Source: CAVQRC01 sp963715045 (lineage in GTDB: Bacteria; Planctomycetota; Planctomycetia; Pirellulales; Lacipirellulaceae). From it: 64,000 nucleotides of DNA. The notes under the pieces were generated by a model. The model did not search any database and was not told where the DNA came from. It was given only the letters and a program-made list of their open reading frames with translations. The position numbers were made by a program, and so were the translations under genes. The stretch's first letter is position 1. Every line of letters starts with the position of its first letter. The DNA is taken from NCBI GenBank assembly GCA_963715045.1, contig CAVQRC010000026.1, positions 1 to 64,000 on the forward strand, written 5' to 3'. Of the stretch, positions 48,227 through 57,024 are shown piece after piece.

Positions 48227-50146
48227 ATGATGCTGGCCGCCACCAACGCGATCGAGACCTGGACCCCCCCTCTGTACCTGGCCGGTTTGCTGGGTCTGGG
48301 TATTCTCGCTCAATGGATAGCCTGGAGAATGCGGCTGCCGGCGATCGTGCTGTTGCTGAGTTTCGGCTTCGCGCTCGGGCAACTCACATCGGTCGACCAG
48401 TTTCTTCCGGACGAACTGTTGTTTCCTGTCGTCTCGCTGAGTGTCGGGATCATCCTGTTCGAGGGCGGGTTGAGTCTTCGCTTCAAGGACGTGCGTGAGA
48501 CCGGACGCGTGGTGCTGCGACTGGTGACCGTCGGTCTGGCCCTGACCTGGGGGATCTCGGCCTACGCCGCCTGGCTGATTCTCGACTTCAGCCCCCGAAT
48601 GGCCGTGCTGATCGCCGCCCTGCTCACCGTCAGCGGCCCGACCGTCATCGTTCCTCTGCTGCGGCACGTGCGGCCAACGCACAAGATTGGCTCAATTATC
48701 AAGTGGGAAGGTATCGTCAACGATCCGATCGGAGCCGTGCTCGCGGCGCTCGTCTTCGAATTCGTCGCCGGGGAGCAGTTGCAAGGAGCCCTGCAACACT
48801 CCCTGATCGGGATGGGCACGACGATCTTCGTAGGCCTTGCGATCGGTCTTCTTGCCGCAGTCCTGCTGCTTCAATTGTTGAAGCGGTTCATGGTCCCCGA
48901 CTATCTCCAGAATCCCGTAGTGCTGGCGACGGTGCTCATCGTATTCGCGTTATCCAACCTGCTGCAGCACGAAGCGGGTCTGATCACCGTGACGGTCCTG
49001 GGCGTGATTCTGGCCAACCAGAAGCGGGTCTCAATCCGGCACATTGTCGAGTTCAAAGAGAATCTTCGCGTGCTGTTGATCGCGACGCTGTTCATCGTGC
49101 TGGCCGCCCGGATCGATATCAGCGACGCGGCGCTGGAAAAAATGAACTGGACGGGGGCCGAGGCTCTGTGGCGAAGCGTAGCCTTTCTGCTGGTACTGGT
49201 GTTCATCGTGCGGCCCCTCGCGGCGATGGTGTCGACGGTCGGCTGCGGTCTTGAGTTTCGCGATCGGGTCCTGCTGTCCTGGATTCATCCCCGCGGAATC
49301 GTGGCCGCCGCCGTGTCATCGGTATTCGCGATTGAGCTGGCGGGGATGCCCAACCTCAACGAGGCGACGGCCGCCCAGGCACATCAATTCGTGCTCGTGA
49401 CATTTGTGGTCATCGCCGGCACCGTTTCGATCTATGGCCTGACTCTCGCGCCCTTGGCGCAGCGACTTGGACTGGCCTCGCAAAATCCTCAGGGAATCCT
49501 GTTCGCCGGCGCATCGCAGTTTATTCGCGAGCTGGCGCTCACACTCAAGAAAGAGGGTTTCACCACCCTGCTCGTCGACACCAATTACGGCAATATCACC
49601 GTGGCTCGAATGTCCGGATTGCCCGCGGTCTACGCGAGTATCGCCAGCGAATTCGCCCGTGAGGAAATCGACCTGGCGGACATCGGGCGGCTGCTCGCGA
49701 TGACGCCCAACGATCAAGTCAACACCCTGGCAGTTCTGGAGTTCATTGAAAACTTCGGCCGCGCCGAGGTCTATCAACTCGCACCGCCGGAGGCTCCCAA
49801 CCAACGGCAGGAGGTCGTTTCAACGGAGCGACAGGGCCGCATCCTGTTTCGCGCCGACGCCAATAGCAACACCCTCGAAGACCGCTTCGCCGCGGGAGCT
49901 GTGTTCAAGAAGACGACTCTCACCGAGAGTTTTCAGTTCAAAGACTTCCTGGCAGAGCACGGACCTGAAGCGCTGGTGCTGTTCGTTGTCGAGCGGGATA
50001 AAAAATTGCGGGTCGTGACGGCTGATGAAGAACTCGCGTTCAAACCGGGACAAAAGATCGTGGCATTGGTCGACCCGCCAGCCAAGGGGGACTCTGAACC
50101 GCCTGGTGAGACCAGTACGAGTGCGGACCAGAACGCCGGTGAGTAA
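48227..50146 (+). CDS. CPA1-type Na+/H+ antiporter with cytosolic nucleotide-binding-like tail
   Basis: About 640 residues. Residues 15-430 form roughly twelve membrane helices with the CPA1/NhaP pattern: LTVSGPTVIVPLLRHVRPTHK, then KWEGIVNDPIGAVLAAL, whose N-D pair carries ion exchange, and LSWIHPRGIVAAAVSS near the end. From about 455 a TrkA-N/RCK-like domain follows (GILFAGASQFIRELALTLKKEGFTTLLVDTNYGN), then a beta-rich C-terminal part. It exchanges Na+ or K+ for H+ across the cytoplasmic membrane, with the tail as a likely regulatory site. The ATGs at 48227 and 48230 are both possible; the longer frame from 48116 begins with residues unlike the family. Confidence 0.85.
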   Translation: MMLAATNAIETWTPPLYLAGLLGLGILAQWIAWRMRLPAIVLLLSFGFALGQLTSVDQFLPDELLFPVVSLSVGIILFEGGLSLRFKDVRETGRVVLRLVTVGLALTWGISAYAAWLILDFSPRMAVLIAALLTVSGPTVIVPLLRHVRPTHKIGSIIKWEGIVNDPIGAVLAALVFEFVAGEQLQGALQHSLIGMGTTIFVGLAIGLLAAVLLLQLLKRFMVPDYLQNPVVLATVLIVFALSNLLQHEAGLITVTVLGVILANQKRVSIRHIVEFKENLRVLLIATLFIVLAARIDISDAALEKMNWTGAEALWRSVAFLLVLVFIVRPLAAMVSTVGCGLEFRDRVLLSWIHPRGIVAAAVSSVFAIELAGMPNLNEATAAQAHQFVLVTFVVIAGTVSIYGLTLAPLAQRLGLASQNPQGILFAGASQFIRELALTLKKEGFTTLLVDTNYGNITVARMSGLPAVYASIASEFAREEIDLADIGRLLAMTPNDQVNTLAVLEFIENFGRAEVYQLAPPEAPNQRQEVVSTERQGRILFRADANSNTLEDRFAAGAVFKKTTLTESFQFKDFLAEHGPEALVLFVVERDKKLRVVTADEELAFKPGQKIVALVDPPAKGDSEPPGETSTSADQNAGE

Positions 50147-50295
50147 GCGCACCGTTTCCCGTCCATCGCCCGCAGCCTCTACCCCGCCCCCGCCCCCACT
50201 CACTTTCCTCGTGCCGGCAGAGTTTTATAATGCGAGGCCCATCACATGGTTCCAACGCCGCGTGATCCAATTCAGAACTCAAGCAAAGACGCACT

Positions 50296-50658
50296 ATGGA
50301 TGCCCAGGCCCCCGATCAATTGATTCAAAAGAAGTGCAAGCCATGCGAGGGCGGAGTCGAACCCTATCCGGCGGAGCTGGCCAAAGAACAACTGACGCAC
50401 CTCGACGGATGGTATCTAACTCACGAAGGCCAGCGAATCCGCAAAGACTGGACCGTGAAGAATTTCATGGCCGGAATCGATTTTTTCACACGGTGCGCCA
50501 AGGTTGCCGAAGACGATGGTCACCATCCCGACCTGCATATCGAGGGCTACCGCAACGTGTCGGTCGAATTGTGGACGCACGCAATCGGCGGCCTGTCGGA
50601 GAACGATTTCATCCTGGCAGCAAAGATCGACACGCTCCCCATCGAGGTGAAGTCGTGA
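50296..50658 (+). CDS. phhB: Pterin-4a-carbinolamine dehydratase
   Basis: A 120-residue protein of the PCD/DCoH family, which dehydrates 4a-hydroxytetrahydrobiopterin and regenerates the pterin used by aromatic amino acid hydroxylases. The active-site block AEDDGHHPDLHIEGYRNVSVELWTHAIGGLSENDF has the three histidines of the family (HH...H). The N-terminus has an extra Cys pair (KKCKPCEGG), common in marine bacterial versions. No phenylalanine hydroxylase lies in the window, so the role could also be in molybdopterin or another pterin pathway. A MATE transporter gene starts 16 bp later. Confidence 0.92.
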   Translation: MDAQAPDQLIQKKCKPCEGGVEPYPAELAKEQLTHLDGWYLTHEGQRIRKDWTVKNFMAGIDFFTRCAKVAEDDGHHPDLHIEGYRNVSVELWTHAIGGLSENDFILAAKIDTLPIEVKS

Positions 50659-50674
50659 TGCGGCCCCAGGGCTG

Positions 50675-52071
50675 GTGAGCAACTCTCTCGTCGAATCGAC
50701 CGGTACCTGGCGACCGATGCTGCGGCTGACGCTGCCCGTGTTGCTGGAGCAGATTCTGCATCTGCTGGTGCAGTATGTGGATTTCTTTTTGACCGGTCGG
50801 TATCTGGCCGGCGACGAATTCCTGGCGGCCATGACGCTTGCCCTGTACGCGGCCTGGTTCATCACCAATCTGTTCGCGTTCGTGGGGATTGGGGCGACGG
50901 CGATGACGGCCCGCTTCGTGGGTGGCGGCGACCGAGAGACCGCCAACCGGGTCATGAATCAATCACTTACCACCGGCGGACTTTGGGCCGCGGCATTGAT
51001 GGCGGTGGCGTTTCCACTGGCCACAACCCTGATTGCGACCATGGAGTTGCATGGGGTCGCCGCCGAGGCGGCGGCTCAGTATCTGCGGTACGAATTGGTC
51101 GCCCTGCCGGCAATCATGATCGAGCGGGTTGGCGTCGCCTGCCTGCGGGCGCCGGGGACACGATGAGCGGTCTGGTCGTCATGACGATCGTGAATGTGAT
51201 CAACGCGACGGTAAGTGCGGCACTGATGCTGGGTATCGGCCCGCTGCCGGCGCTGGGGTGGGAAGGCCTGCTGATTGGCACGCTCACAGGGCATGTCTGC
51301 GGCGGTCTCCTGATTCTGGCCTTGCTGGTCGGAGGGAGAGCCGGTTACGCCCTTCGCGTCGCCAGCATGTGGCCGGATCTTCCCTTGATCCGCCGTATTC
51401 TGAGGATCGGGATCCCGGGCGGGATCGACGCGGTGGGCCTGGTGTTCTGCCATTTGTTGTTCGTGCGGATTATCAACGAACTGGGGACCGTCGCCTCGGC
51501 GGCGCACGGCGTAGCGATCCAGATCGAGGCCATCGCTTATATGCCGGGGAGTGCATTCCAAATCGCGGCAGCGACCCTGGTTGGCCAGTATCTGGGCGGG
51601 TCCGAAGTGGGCAAAGCGAAGCGGAGCGCGTGGCTGGCTTGCCTCGCCGCGGCGGGGGTGATGCTGGCGGCCGGAGTCGTCTTTTTTGTCGCCGCCCAAC
51701 CGCTGGTCTCGATCTTTCTCCCGCCCGATCGTCATGCGACGGAGGTCGCCCTCCTCGCAGCGCGTCTGCTCCGGCTGATCGCGGTGGCGATGCTGCCGCT
51801 GGCGATTTCGATGGTGCTGGCTGGTGCCTTGCGGGGCGCAGGAGATACGCGGTGGCCGCTGGTGATCACGATCCTGGGATTCGTGGCCATTCGCCTGCCG
51901 TTGGCCTCTTATTGGTCCCAGGACCAACTCGAATTCCTGGGGGTATCGCTTTCCGGCATGGCCTTGGGCGTCGTCGGCGCCTGGTACGCCATGATTGTGG
52001 ACGTTGTGCTGCGATCCCTGATGTTGATTGCTCGCTTTGTGCATGGGGGCTGGCAACACGTTGATGTGTGA
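50675..52071 (+). pseudogene. MATE-family multidrug/Na+ antiporter with one frameshift
   Basis: Twelve-helix MATE transporter in two frames. The first part (GTG 50675) has LRLTLPVLLEQILHLLVQYVDFFLTGRYLA, matching the family's first helices. It runs to IMIERVGVACLRAPG, where a base is missing near 51157; the second part continues GDTMSGLVVMTIVNVINATVSA. The second half repeats the fold (IRRILRIGIPGGIDAVGLVFCHLL; VLAGALRGAGDTRWPL). Restored length is about 465 residues, normal for MATE. Such proteins export cationic drugs or metabolites in exchange for Na+ or H+. With no further damage, the gene is probably intact in the cell. Confidence 0.83.
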
Positions 52072-52221
52072 GTCATCTCTATCGGGCGCACAGGATGTCC
52101 CGATCGATTCCTAGCACCCGCAACACCCGTGTTTTCGGCACCGGGGCGGCCCCCCGATCTTCGCGACGTAGAGTTTCAGGTGACCGCTCTGATCGCCCCC
52201 TGAAGCCCAACCTCGAAAGCC

Positions 52222-53415
52222 ATGGAATCGTCTCTCGACGCGCTGTTTGCCGACCTGGCAACAAAAACGTTTACGACGGGCGTGCCCGAGACTACGGCCG
52301 CAACCGCGGTCGAGACCACGCGGGTACTGCACGTTATCAACGGCGAGCACTATTCGGGCGCCGAGCGGGTCCAGGACCTGCTGGCCATCAAGCTCCCCGA
52401 ACACGGATACCAGCTAGGTTTCGCGTGCGTGAAACCGGGCCAGTTCGCGACGGTTCGCCGTGCACAACAGGTGCCGTTGATCGACTTGCCGATGAGTTCG
52501 CGGGTGGACTTGCGGGTCGTGCACAAGCTGGTCGACGTGATTCGCAACGAGGACTATCGACTGGTTCACGCCCACACCCCACGGTCGGCAATCGTGGGGG
52601 CCGGGGCCGCTCGCGTGGCAGGCGTCCCGCTGGTGTACCACGTTCACAGCCCGACGTGCCGGGACTCGACCCGCTGGCTGGTCAACCGCCTCAGCGCCTC
52701 CGCAGAGAAATTCAGCATTCGCAACGCGGCGGCCCTGATCGCGGTATCTCCGTCACTCCGCGATCACATGATTCGTAGCGGCTTCGCCGAAGAGCGCGTG
52801 CATTACGTTGCCAATGGCGTTCCCGGAATCGAATTCGACGTGTCGCGGCAGGTTCCTGCCACCGGCTGGACGCTAGGTATGGTGGCCCTGTTTCGGCCCC
52901 GCAAAGGCACCGAGATGTTGTTGGATGCCGTAGCGGCTCTGCGTCGCCAGGGAGAGGACATTCGAATTCGGGCGATTGGACGATTCGAAACCGACGACTA
53001 TCGCCGGGAAATCCTGCGGCAGGTGTCGGCCTTGGACCTGGACTCGGCCGTCGAGTGGGCTGGTTTCGTCAGCGATGTCCCGGGCGAACTGGCGCGGATG
53101 GATCTGCTCGTGCTGCCGAGTTTGTTTGGCGAAGGACTGCCGATGGTCGTGTTGGAAGCCATGGCAGCGGGAGTACCTTGCGTGGCCAGTAGCGTGGAAG
53201 GCATTCCCACCGCGATTCGCGACGGAAAGGAGGGCGTTCTCGTGAAGCCCGGAGACTGGGCCGCATTGGCGGCCGGCATCCGCAGAATCACGTCCGGTGA
53301 GCTCGACTGGCAGCAACTCCGCAGGCAGGCTTACATTCGACACGCGGAACGATTCAGCGACCGTGCCATGGCCGAGGGGGTCGCCCGCGTCTACGACCAG
53401 GTACTCACGCTCTAA
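52222..53415 (+). CDS. Family 4-type glycosyltransferase (GT-B fold)
   Basis: A 397-residue cytosolic glycosyltransferase. The N-terminal domain opens with RVLHVINGEHYSGAERVQDLLA and has VHAHTPRSAIVG. The C-terminal domain has LGMVALFRPRKGTEMLLDAVAAL and the donor-binding segment LVLPSLFGEGLPMVVLEAMAAGVPCVASSVEGIPTAI, containing the E-x7-E motif of retaining GT4 enzymes. It would add a sugar from a nucleotide donor to a lipid carrier or glycan; the acceptor is unknown. No other polysaccharide genes surround it. The ATG at 52222 leaves a 30-residue lead before the first strand; an internal start is possible. Confidence 0.85.
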   Translation: MESSLDALFADLATKTFTTGVPETTAATAVETTRVLHVINGEHYSGAERVQDLLAIKLPEHGYQLGFACVKPGQFATVRRAQQVPLIDLPMSSRVDLRVVHKLVDVIRNEDYRLVHAHTPRSAIVGAGAARVAGVPLVYHVHSPTCRDSTRWLVNRLSASAEKFSIRNAAALIAVSPSLRDHMIRSGFAEERVHYVANGVPGIEFDVSRQVPATGWTLGMVALFRPRKGTEMLLDAVAALRRQGEDIRIRAIGRFETDDYRREILRQVSALDLDSAVEWAGFVSDVPGELARMDLLVLPSLFGEGLPMVVLEAMAAGVPCVASSVEGIPTAIRDGKEGVLVKPGDWAALAAGIRRITSGELDWQQLRRQAYIRHAERFSDRAMAEGVARVYDQVLTL

Positions 53416-53446
53416 GTACCGCGTCCTGGTTGCCTGGGGAGAAACG

Positions 53447-54607
53447 TCAGTAAATACTGGTAGCCGTTCGCTGGGCGAGGCGATGCATTTCGCGTCCTGT
53501 TCCGAGGCAGCCGGTTGACCGCGGCGACTGCGTCGCCGGCGGTTGCCCGGCCTGAGGTGGCGTGCCCGTCTCGATCACTTTCCGCGTCCAGCCGAACGGT
53601 TTGGAGGGCGGCTTGAACGGGCCCATGATCCTGTCCAACGGACTGTTGATGGTTGCCTCACCAAACAGGTACGTGTTCTGCTCGTTGCCTGGCAATTGGA
53701 CCCGCATTGCCTTGGGCAGCAGCGTCTTGCGATTGAAGATGACCTGGACGAACTGGTAGTTGGCGGCGTCCGCCTGAAATTTAGGGTACGCCTCGAGCCA
53801 GACCTCTTCCTGCGAGTCGTGAATGATCCGCATCCAATAGCGTTGCTTCATCTTGTCGGCGTCAGCCCCAAACAGAAACGGCAAGGGACCATCAGCGATG
53901 GCATGACCTTGAAGCTCTGGGGCAATCGGAATTACCTGAAGTTCCTTGGCCGCATGGTTGAACTGATAGACGTTTTCACCGTCGCAGACCCAATGCTCTC
54001 CCACCTGTTTGGAATCCTGGTTCCATTCAGGATTATCCACGTCCCCTTGAAAGCGGTGGATCTCTTCGATCTTGAAGCTGCCCTTGTCGGGTTTCGCATA
54101 CGAGAGCTTGCCCTGATTGCGTTCCAGCGCGACCCCCGGAGGGGCGAATCCGGGAATGTAAACCAGCTGCTGGAAGTCGCACCGGAAGGTACGAATCTGG
54201 CCGGTCTGCTGTTGCCACATCCGCAGTAGTTGATCCAGAAATGACTGCTCGGCCGCGTTCAGCACGAACGGCGCCCGAGGGGCTTGCTGGGCCGGTTGTG
54301 GAAGGCCCAATTGTCCGCCTGGCTGAGCGCCGGCAGACGGCGGAGCCTGGACGTTCCCGTTCCCGGCCACGGATTGCTGCCCTGCGACGGGCGCGCTCCC
54401 GATCGGCTGCGGAGCAAGTCCTCCCCCCCCTGGCGTGCCCGGTGGAAGCTGTCCGCCTGGCGATACGACTTCGCCGCCGCGCGGCTGCTGGTATGCGGCC
54501 GGTGGTGCGTACGCGGGTTGCGAAGGAGGTCCGCTGGCCGTTTGTGCCAGCGCCGCCGCCGGCAGGATCGCCGTCGACAAGCCTGAAATGAGAGTCAGCC
54601 GTAGCAT
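53447..54607 (-). CDS. TIGR03009-family exported protein
   Basis: About 386 residues from ATG 54607, which has GGAAGGACCC upstream (preferred over 54622). After a signal peptide (LISGLSTAILPAAALA) come about 80 residues rich in Pro, Gly and Gln, probably a flexible linker. The TIGR03009 domain follows: QSFLDQLLRMWQQQTGQIRTFRCDFQQLVYIPGF, GKLSYAKPDKGSFKIEEIHR and EVWLEAYPKFQADAANYQFVQVIFN. The fold resembles LolA/LolB lipoprotein-carrier proteins, and this family is largely confined to planctomycetes. A role in lipoprotein or lipid traffic is inferred only. Confidence 0.85.
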   Translation of the reverse strand: MLRLTLISGLSTAILPAAALAQTASGPPSQPAYAPPAAYQQPRGGEVVSPGGQLPPGTPGGGGLAPQPIGSAPVAGQQSVAGNGNVQAPPSAGAQPGGQLGLPQPAQQAPRAPFVLNAAEQSFLDQLLRMWQQQTGQIRTFRCDFQQLVYIPGFAPPGVALERNQGKLSYAKPDKGSFKIEEIHRFQGDVDNPEWNQDSKQVGEHWVCDGENVYQFNHAAKELQVIPIAPELQGHAIADGPLPFLFGADADKMKQRYWMRIIHDSQEEVWLEAYPKFQADAANYQFVQVIFNRKTLLPKAMRVQLPGNEQNTYLFGEATINSPLDRIMGPFKPPSKPFGWTRKVIETGTPPQAGQPPATQSPRSTGCLGTGREMHRLAQRTATSIY

Positions 54608-54750
54608 GATGGGTCCTTCCATAGACGCCCTGCAAGCGTGGAATCCCCCGTGGACGACGGCCCGAGTCGCGCACAGGCGGAGCCCCAGACCGCGGCGGGG
54701 TCGCGGATTCTAGCACCCTGGCTCGGGACGACCTAGGGCGATTTCCGCTT

Positions 54751-54954
54751 TCAGATTCGGTGCATCTGGGATTTGCAGAACACAGACAGCAGCAACGCGA
54801 TGCCGCTCGCGATGATTACGTACTGCAGGGGAACCGGAACGACCCCCAGAACACTCAAGAAGCCTACAAGGCACAAAGCAAACCAGACCATGTTCAAACC
54901 AGGCAGGAGACAGAAGGGGCAATAGCCTGCAAGTGGCGCCATCATTGCAAACAT
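54751..54954 (-). CDS. Small two-helix membrane protein with CPFC motif
   Basis: A 67-residue hydrophobic protein from ATG 54954 (MFAMMAPLAGYCPFCLLPG). Two probable membrane helices follow (MVWFALCLVGFLSVLGVV and VIIASGIALLLSVFC). The CPFC pair near the N-terminus could bind metal or form a disulfide; there are two further cysteines. The frame remains open upstream through GPIVFVLARHIGQGHRGHSWT into repeat cluster 5, so the original start may have been removed or moved by repeat insertion. The family is not recognised; coding potential is judged from composition only. Confidence 0.5.
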   Translation of the reverse strand: MFAMMAPLAGYCPFCLLPGLNMVWFALCLVGFLSVLGVVPVPLQYVIIASGIALLLSVFCKSQMHRI

Positions 54955-55034
54955 AGTCCACGAATGTCCCCGATGACCCTGGCCGATGTGGCGGGCGAGG
55001 ACAAACACGATGGGGCCGATCGTGCGGGGCCGAA

Positions 55035-55345
55035 CCAGACACCCTGATTCCGACCCCCCACCCAGAACCCACCCAGAACCAGACACCCTGAAAGCCGGAC
55101 ACTGAAAGCCGGACAGCCTGAAAGCCGGACAGCCTGAATCCAGCCAGGCCGCCTGAATTCAGCACTAGTCAAGCCACAGAGGTCACAGAGGACACCGAGG
55201 TTAGCAGTCTCTGAGCTCTCGGTGGCTGAGCCGGAAACCAGACGGCCGAAATGGGAACCAGACACCCTGAATCCGATGGAACCAGACACCCTGAATCCGA
55301 CCCCCCCCTGAATCCGACCCCCTGAATCCGACCGGTCGAGAATTG
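55035..55345 (+). repeat. CCAGACACCCTG repeat cluster 5 with 60-bp module
   Basis: Cores at 55035 (CCAGACACCCTGATTCC), 55079, 55258 and 55282 (both CCAGACACCCTGAATCC), with partial units CTGAAAGCCGGACAG (55088-55135) and CCCTGAATCCGA (from 55306). The segment 55172-55231 matches 15290-15349 in reverse orientation. From here to 55494 there is no supported gene; CTCTGTGGC units recur at 55423-55452. Confidence 0.85.
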
Positions 55346-55494
55346 GATCAGGCGGTCCATCAGCATGCCGTGCCGCGACGTCTTGCGAGAGAAAGCCGCC
55401 GGGAGCACCGAGGACGGAAATCCTCTGTGGCCTCTTTTCTCTCTGTGGCTTTCCTGGGACCCGGGACTGTCTGGGCTCGAACCTCGTTGCGGCG

Positions 55495-56892
55495 TTAGGG
55501 GGCAGCGGCGGGCGCGGTCGGCCGTATCTCACGTGGAGTAACGACCCCTTCCGGTGACAGAATCCGGACGTTTGTCGAGAGGTAGTAGGGCAGGCCACCA
55601 TCGTCGTAGACCGCCTCGGCGAACACGGCCCTGAATCCACTTTCTGGAAACGGAACCGAACGCTCCAACTGGTCGGCTGCATCCGACCCTTGCGACGACC
55701 ACTTCGCCGAACGAAAGTCGCGGCTGTTCGACTTGGCAGACCATAGATTCCATGTCCTTGGCGGCGGATCGGAGTCGGCCCGCACCACGAGTTCCTTGCC
55801 GTTTTCCGTGTAGTTCCAGGAAAGATCTGGCAGCGGGCGTCCCCCGGCCGCTGCTTTGTGCATCGCCGACAATGACCCGATGACGCGGGCGAAATCCTTC
55901 AGTCCATGGCCGTTGTTGGGGACGTAAAGGATGTACTTCGGTCCGAGGAGCTCGTCCCAGTACAGGTTGAGCGCGTCGAGCGGCCAGTAGCGATCGTTCG
56001 TCCCGATCATGATCAACTTCGACTGGCGGAGGAACTGTCGGTATCCGAACGGATCCACGATCTTTCGCAATGCCAGCCCGGCCGGGGTGTTCATCCGTTC
56101 TTGAATTCCCAGTGCGGTGTAATCTTCGATCTGCTCGGAGTACTTACCCCAGGCATCGAGCTGGTGCACCATCTGAGGACCCATCTTCAAGGTGTCGATG
56201 ACCATCGGAGCGATCGCGGTCGCCCGGCGGTCGACAGCGCCCACGAGCCAAGTCGTCCATCCCCGCTTGGATCCCCCCGTCACGGTGAAGGAGTCGATCT
56301 GGGTGTCCCACGCCTCGCGGCAGTACTGCTGCACGGCATCCATCCCGCGGACGGCTCCTTTGACCATCGGCGACAGCAGTGGCCATTGGGGATCTTCGCT
56401 CCGCAGATACTTGTCGAAAGTCAAGGCAATGATCTCGTCTTCGACCAGTCCATCGAACATCGGTTGAAAGGGCACTTGCAGCAGTACGGCGACTGGCGTC
56501 TGGAGTTGTTCCGCGACACGGGCAAAGAGCAGCCCTTCGCGTGGCGCGTCAACCTTGGCGGCAGGATCCAAAAACTCATCTTTCCAGCGACCGCCCGCGA
56601 TGATCAACAACGCCTGACGGTTCTCCGGGTTCACGGTAGACGGCTTGAGGACGAACAACTGGTGCTTCCAGACAATGCCCTTCCATTTCTGGGACGTGAG
56701 AATCAGCTCGGCGTACTCGGTCTGCCCGATCCGACCTTCACGAATCTTCTCCCATTTGAAACTGGGGTCGTCCGCGGCCACGTATTCGGCGAGCGGTCCC
56801 GAAGCGGTTTCTCCAGAACACTCCGGATTCGCGCCGCACCAGCAGGCGACTGTGAGCAGGACGAGCAGATTCCAGCGGTAGCAACAGGGCAT
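55495..56892 (-). CDS. PhoPQ-activated pathogenicity-related (PqaA-like) protein
   Basis: A 465-residue exported protein (signal LLVLLTVACWCGANPECSG) of the PhoPQ-activated family. The fold is alpha/beta-hydrolase-like: ALLIIAGGRWKDEF, AVLLQVPFQPMFDG, then FTVTGGSKRGWTTWL, whose nucleophile-elbow-like G-G-S-K-R is characteristic of the family, and KLIMIGTNDRYWPLDALNLYWDEL and YVPNNGHGL, which hold the likely Asp and His. These proteins are common in planctomycetes; the activity is unknown but the hydrolase fold suggests an esterase or peptidase. It is a single gene. Confidence 0.85.
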   Translation of the reverse strand: MPCCYRWNLLVLLTVACWCGANPECSGETASGPLAEYVAADDPSFKWEKIREGRIGQTEYAELILTSQKWKGIVWKHQLFVLKPSTVNPENRQALLIIAGGRWKDEFLDPAAKVDAPREGLLFARVAEQLQTPVAVLLQVPFQPMFDGLVEDEIIALTFDKYLRSEDPQWPLLSPMVKGAVRGMDAVQQYCREAWDTQIDSFTVTGGSKRGWTTWLVGAVDRRATAIAPMVIDTLKMGPQMVHQLDAWGKYSEQIEDYTALGIQERMNTPAGLALRKIVDPFGYRQFLRQSKLIMIGTNDRYWPLDALNLYWDELLGPKYILYVPNNGHGLKDFARVIGSLSAMHKAAAGGRPLPDLSWNYTENGKELVVRADSDPPPRTWNLWSAKSNSRDFRSAKWSSQGSDAADQLERSVPFPESGFRAVFAEAVYDDGGLPYYLSTNVRILSPEGVVTPREIRPTAPAAAP

Positions 56893-57024
56893 GAGTGACC
56901 TATCAGGGCTTGCGATGGGACGTTATCCGCAGCTGGCGGATTCTTACATGATGTGAAATGGTCGCACGGTGGCTGTTGTCGCCGGTATCCACCCGATGAG
57001 CTGCGAGCCAGAGGACCGCGGCAG

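Noticed and set aside
50983..51166. Separate small gene upstream of the MATE second half
   Set aside because: The sequence is the other frame of the MATE first half; the true continuation starts after the shift near 51157.
51076..52059. 327-codon leftward frame
   Set aside because: Antisense to the MATE transporter, very rich in Gln/Arg/His, no recognisable family.
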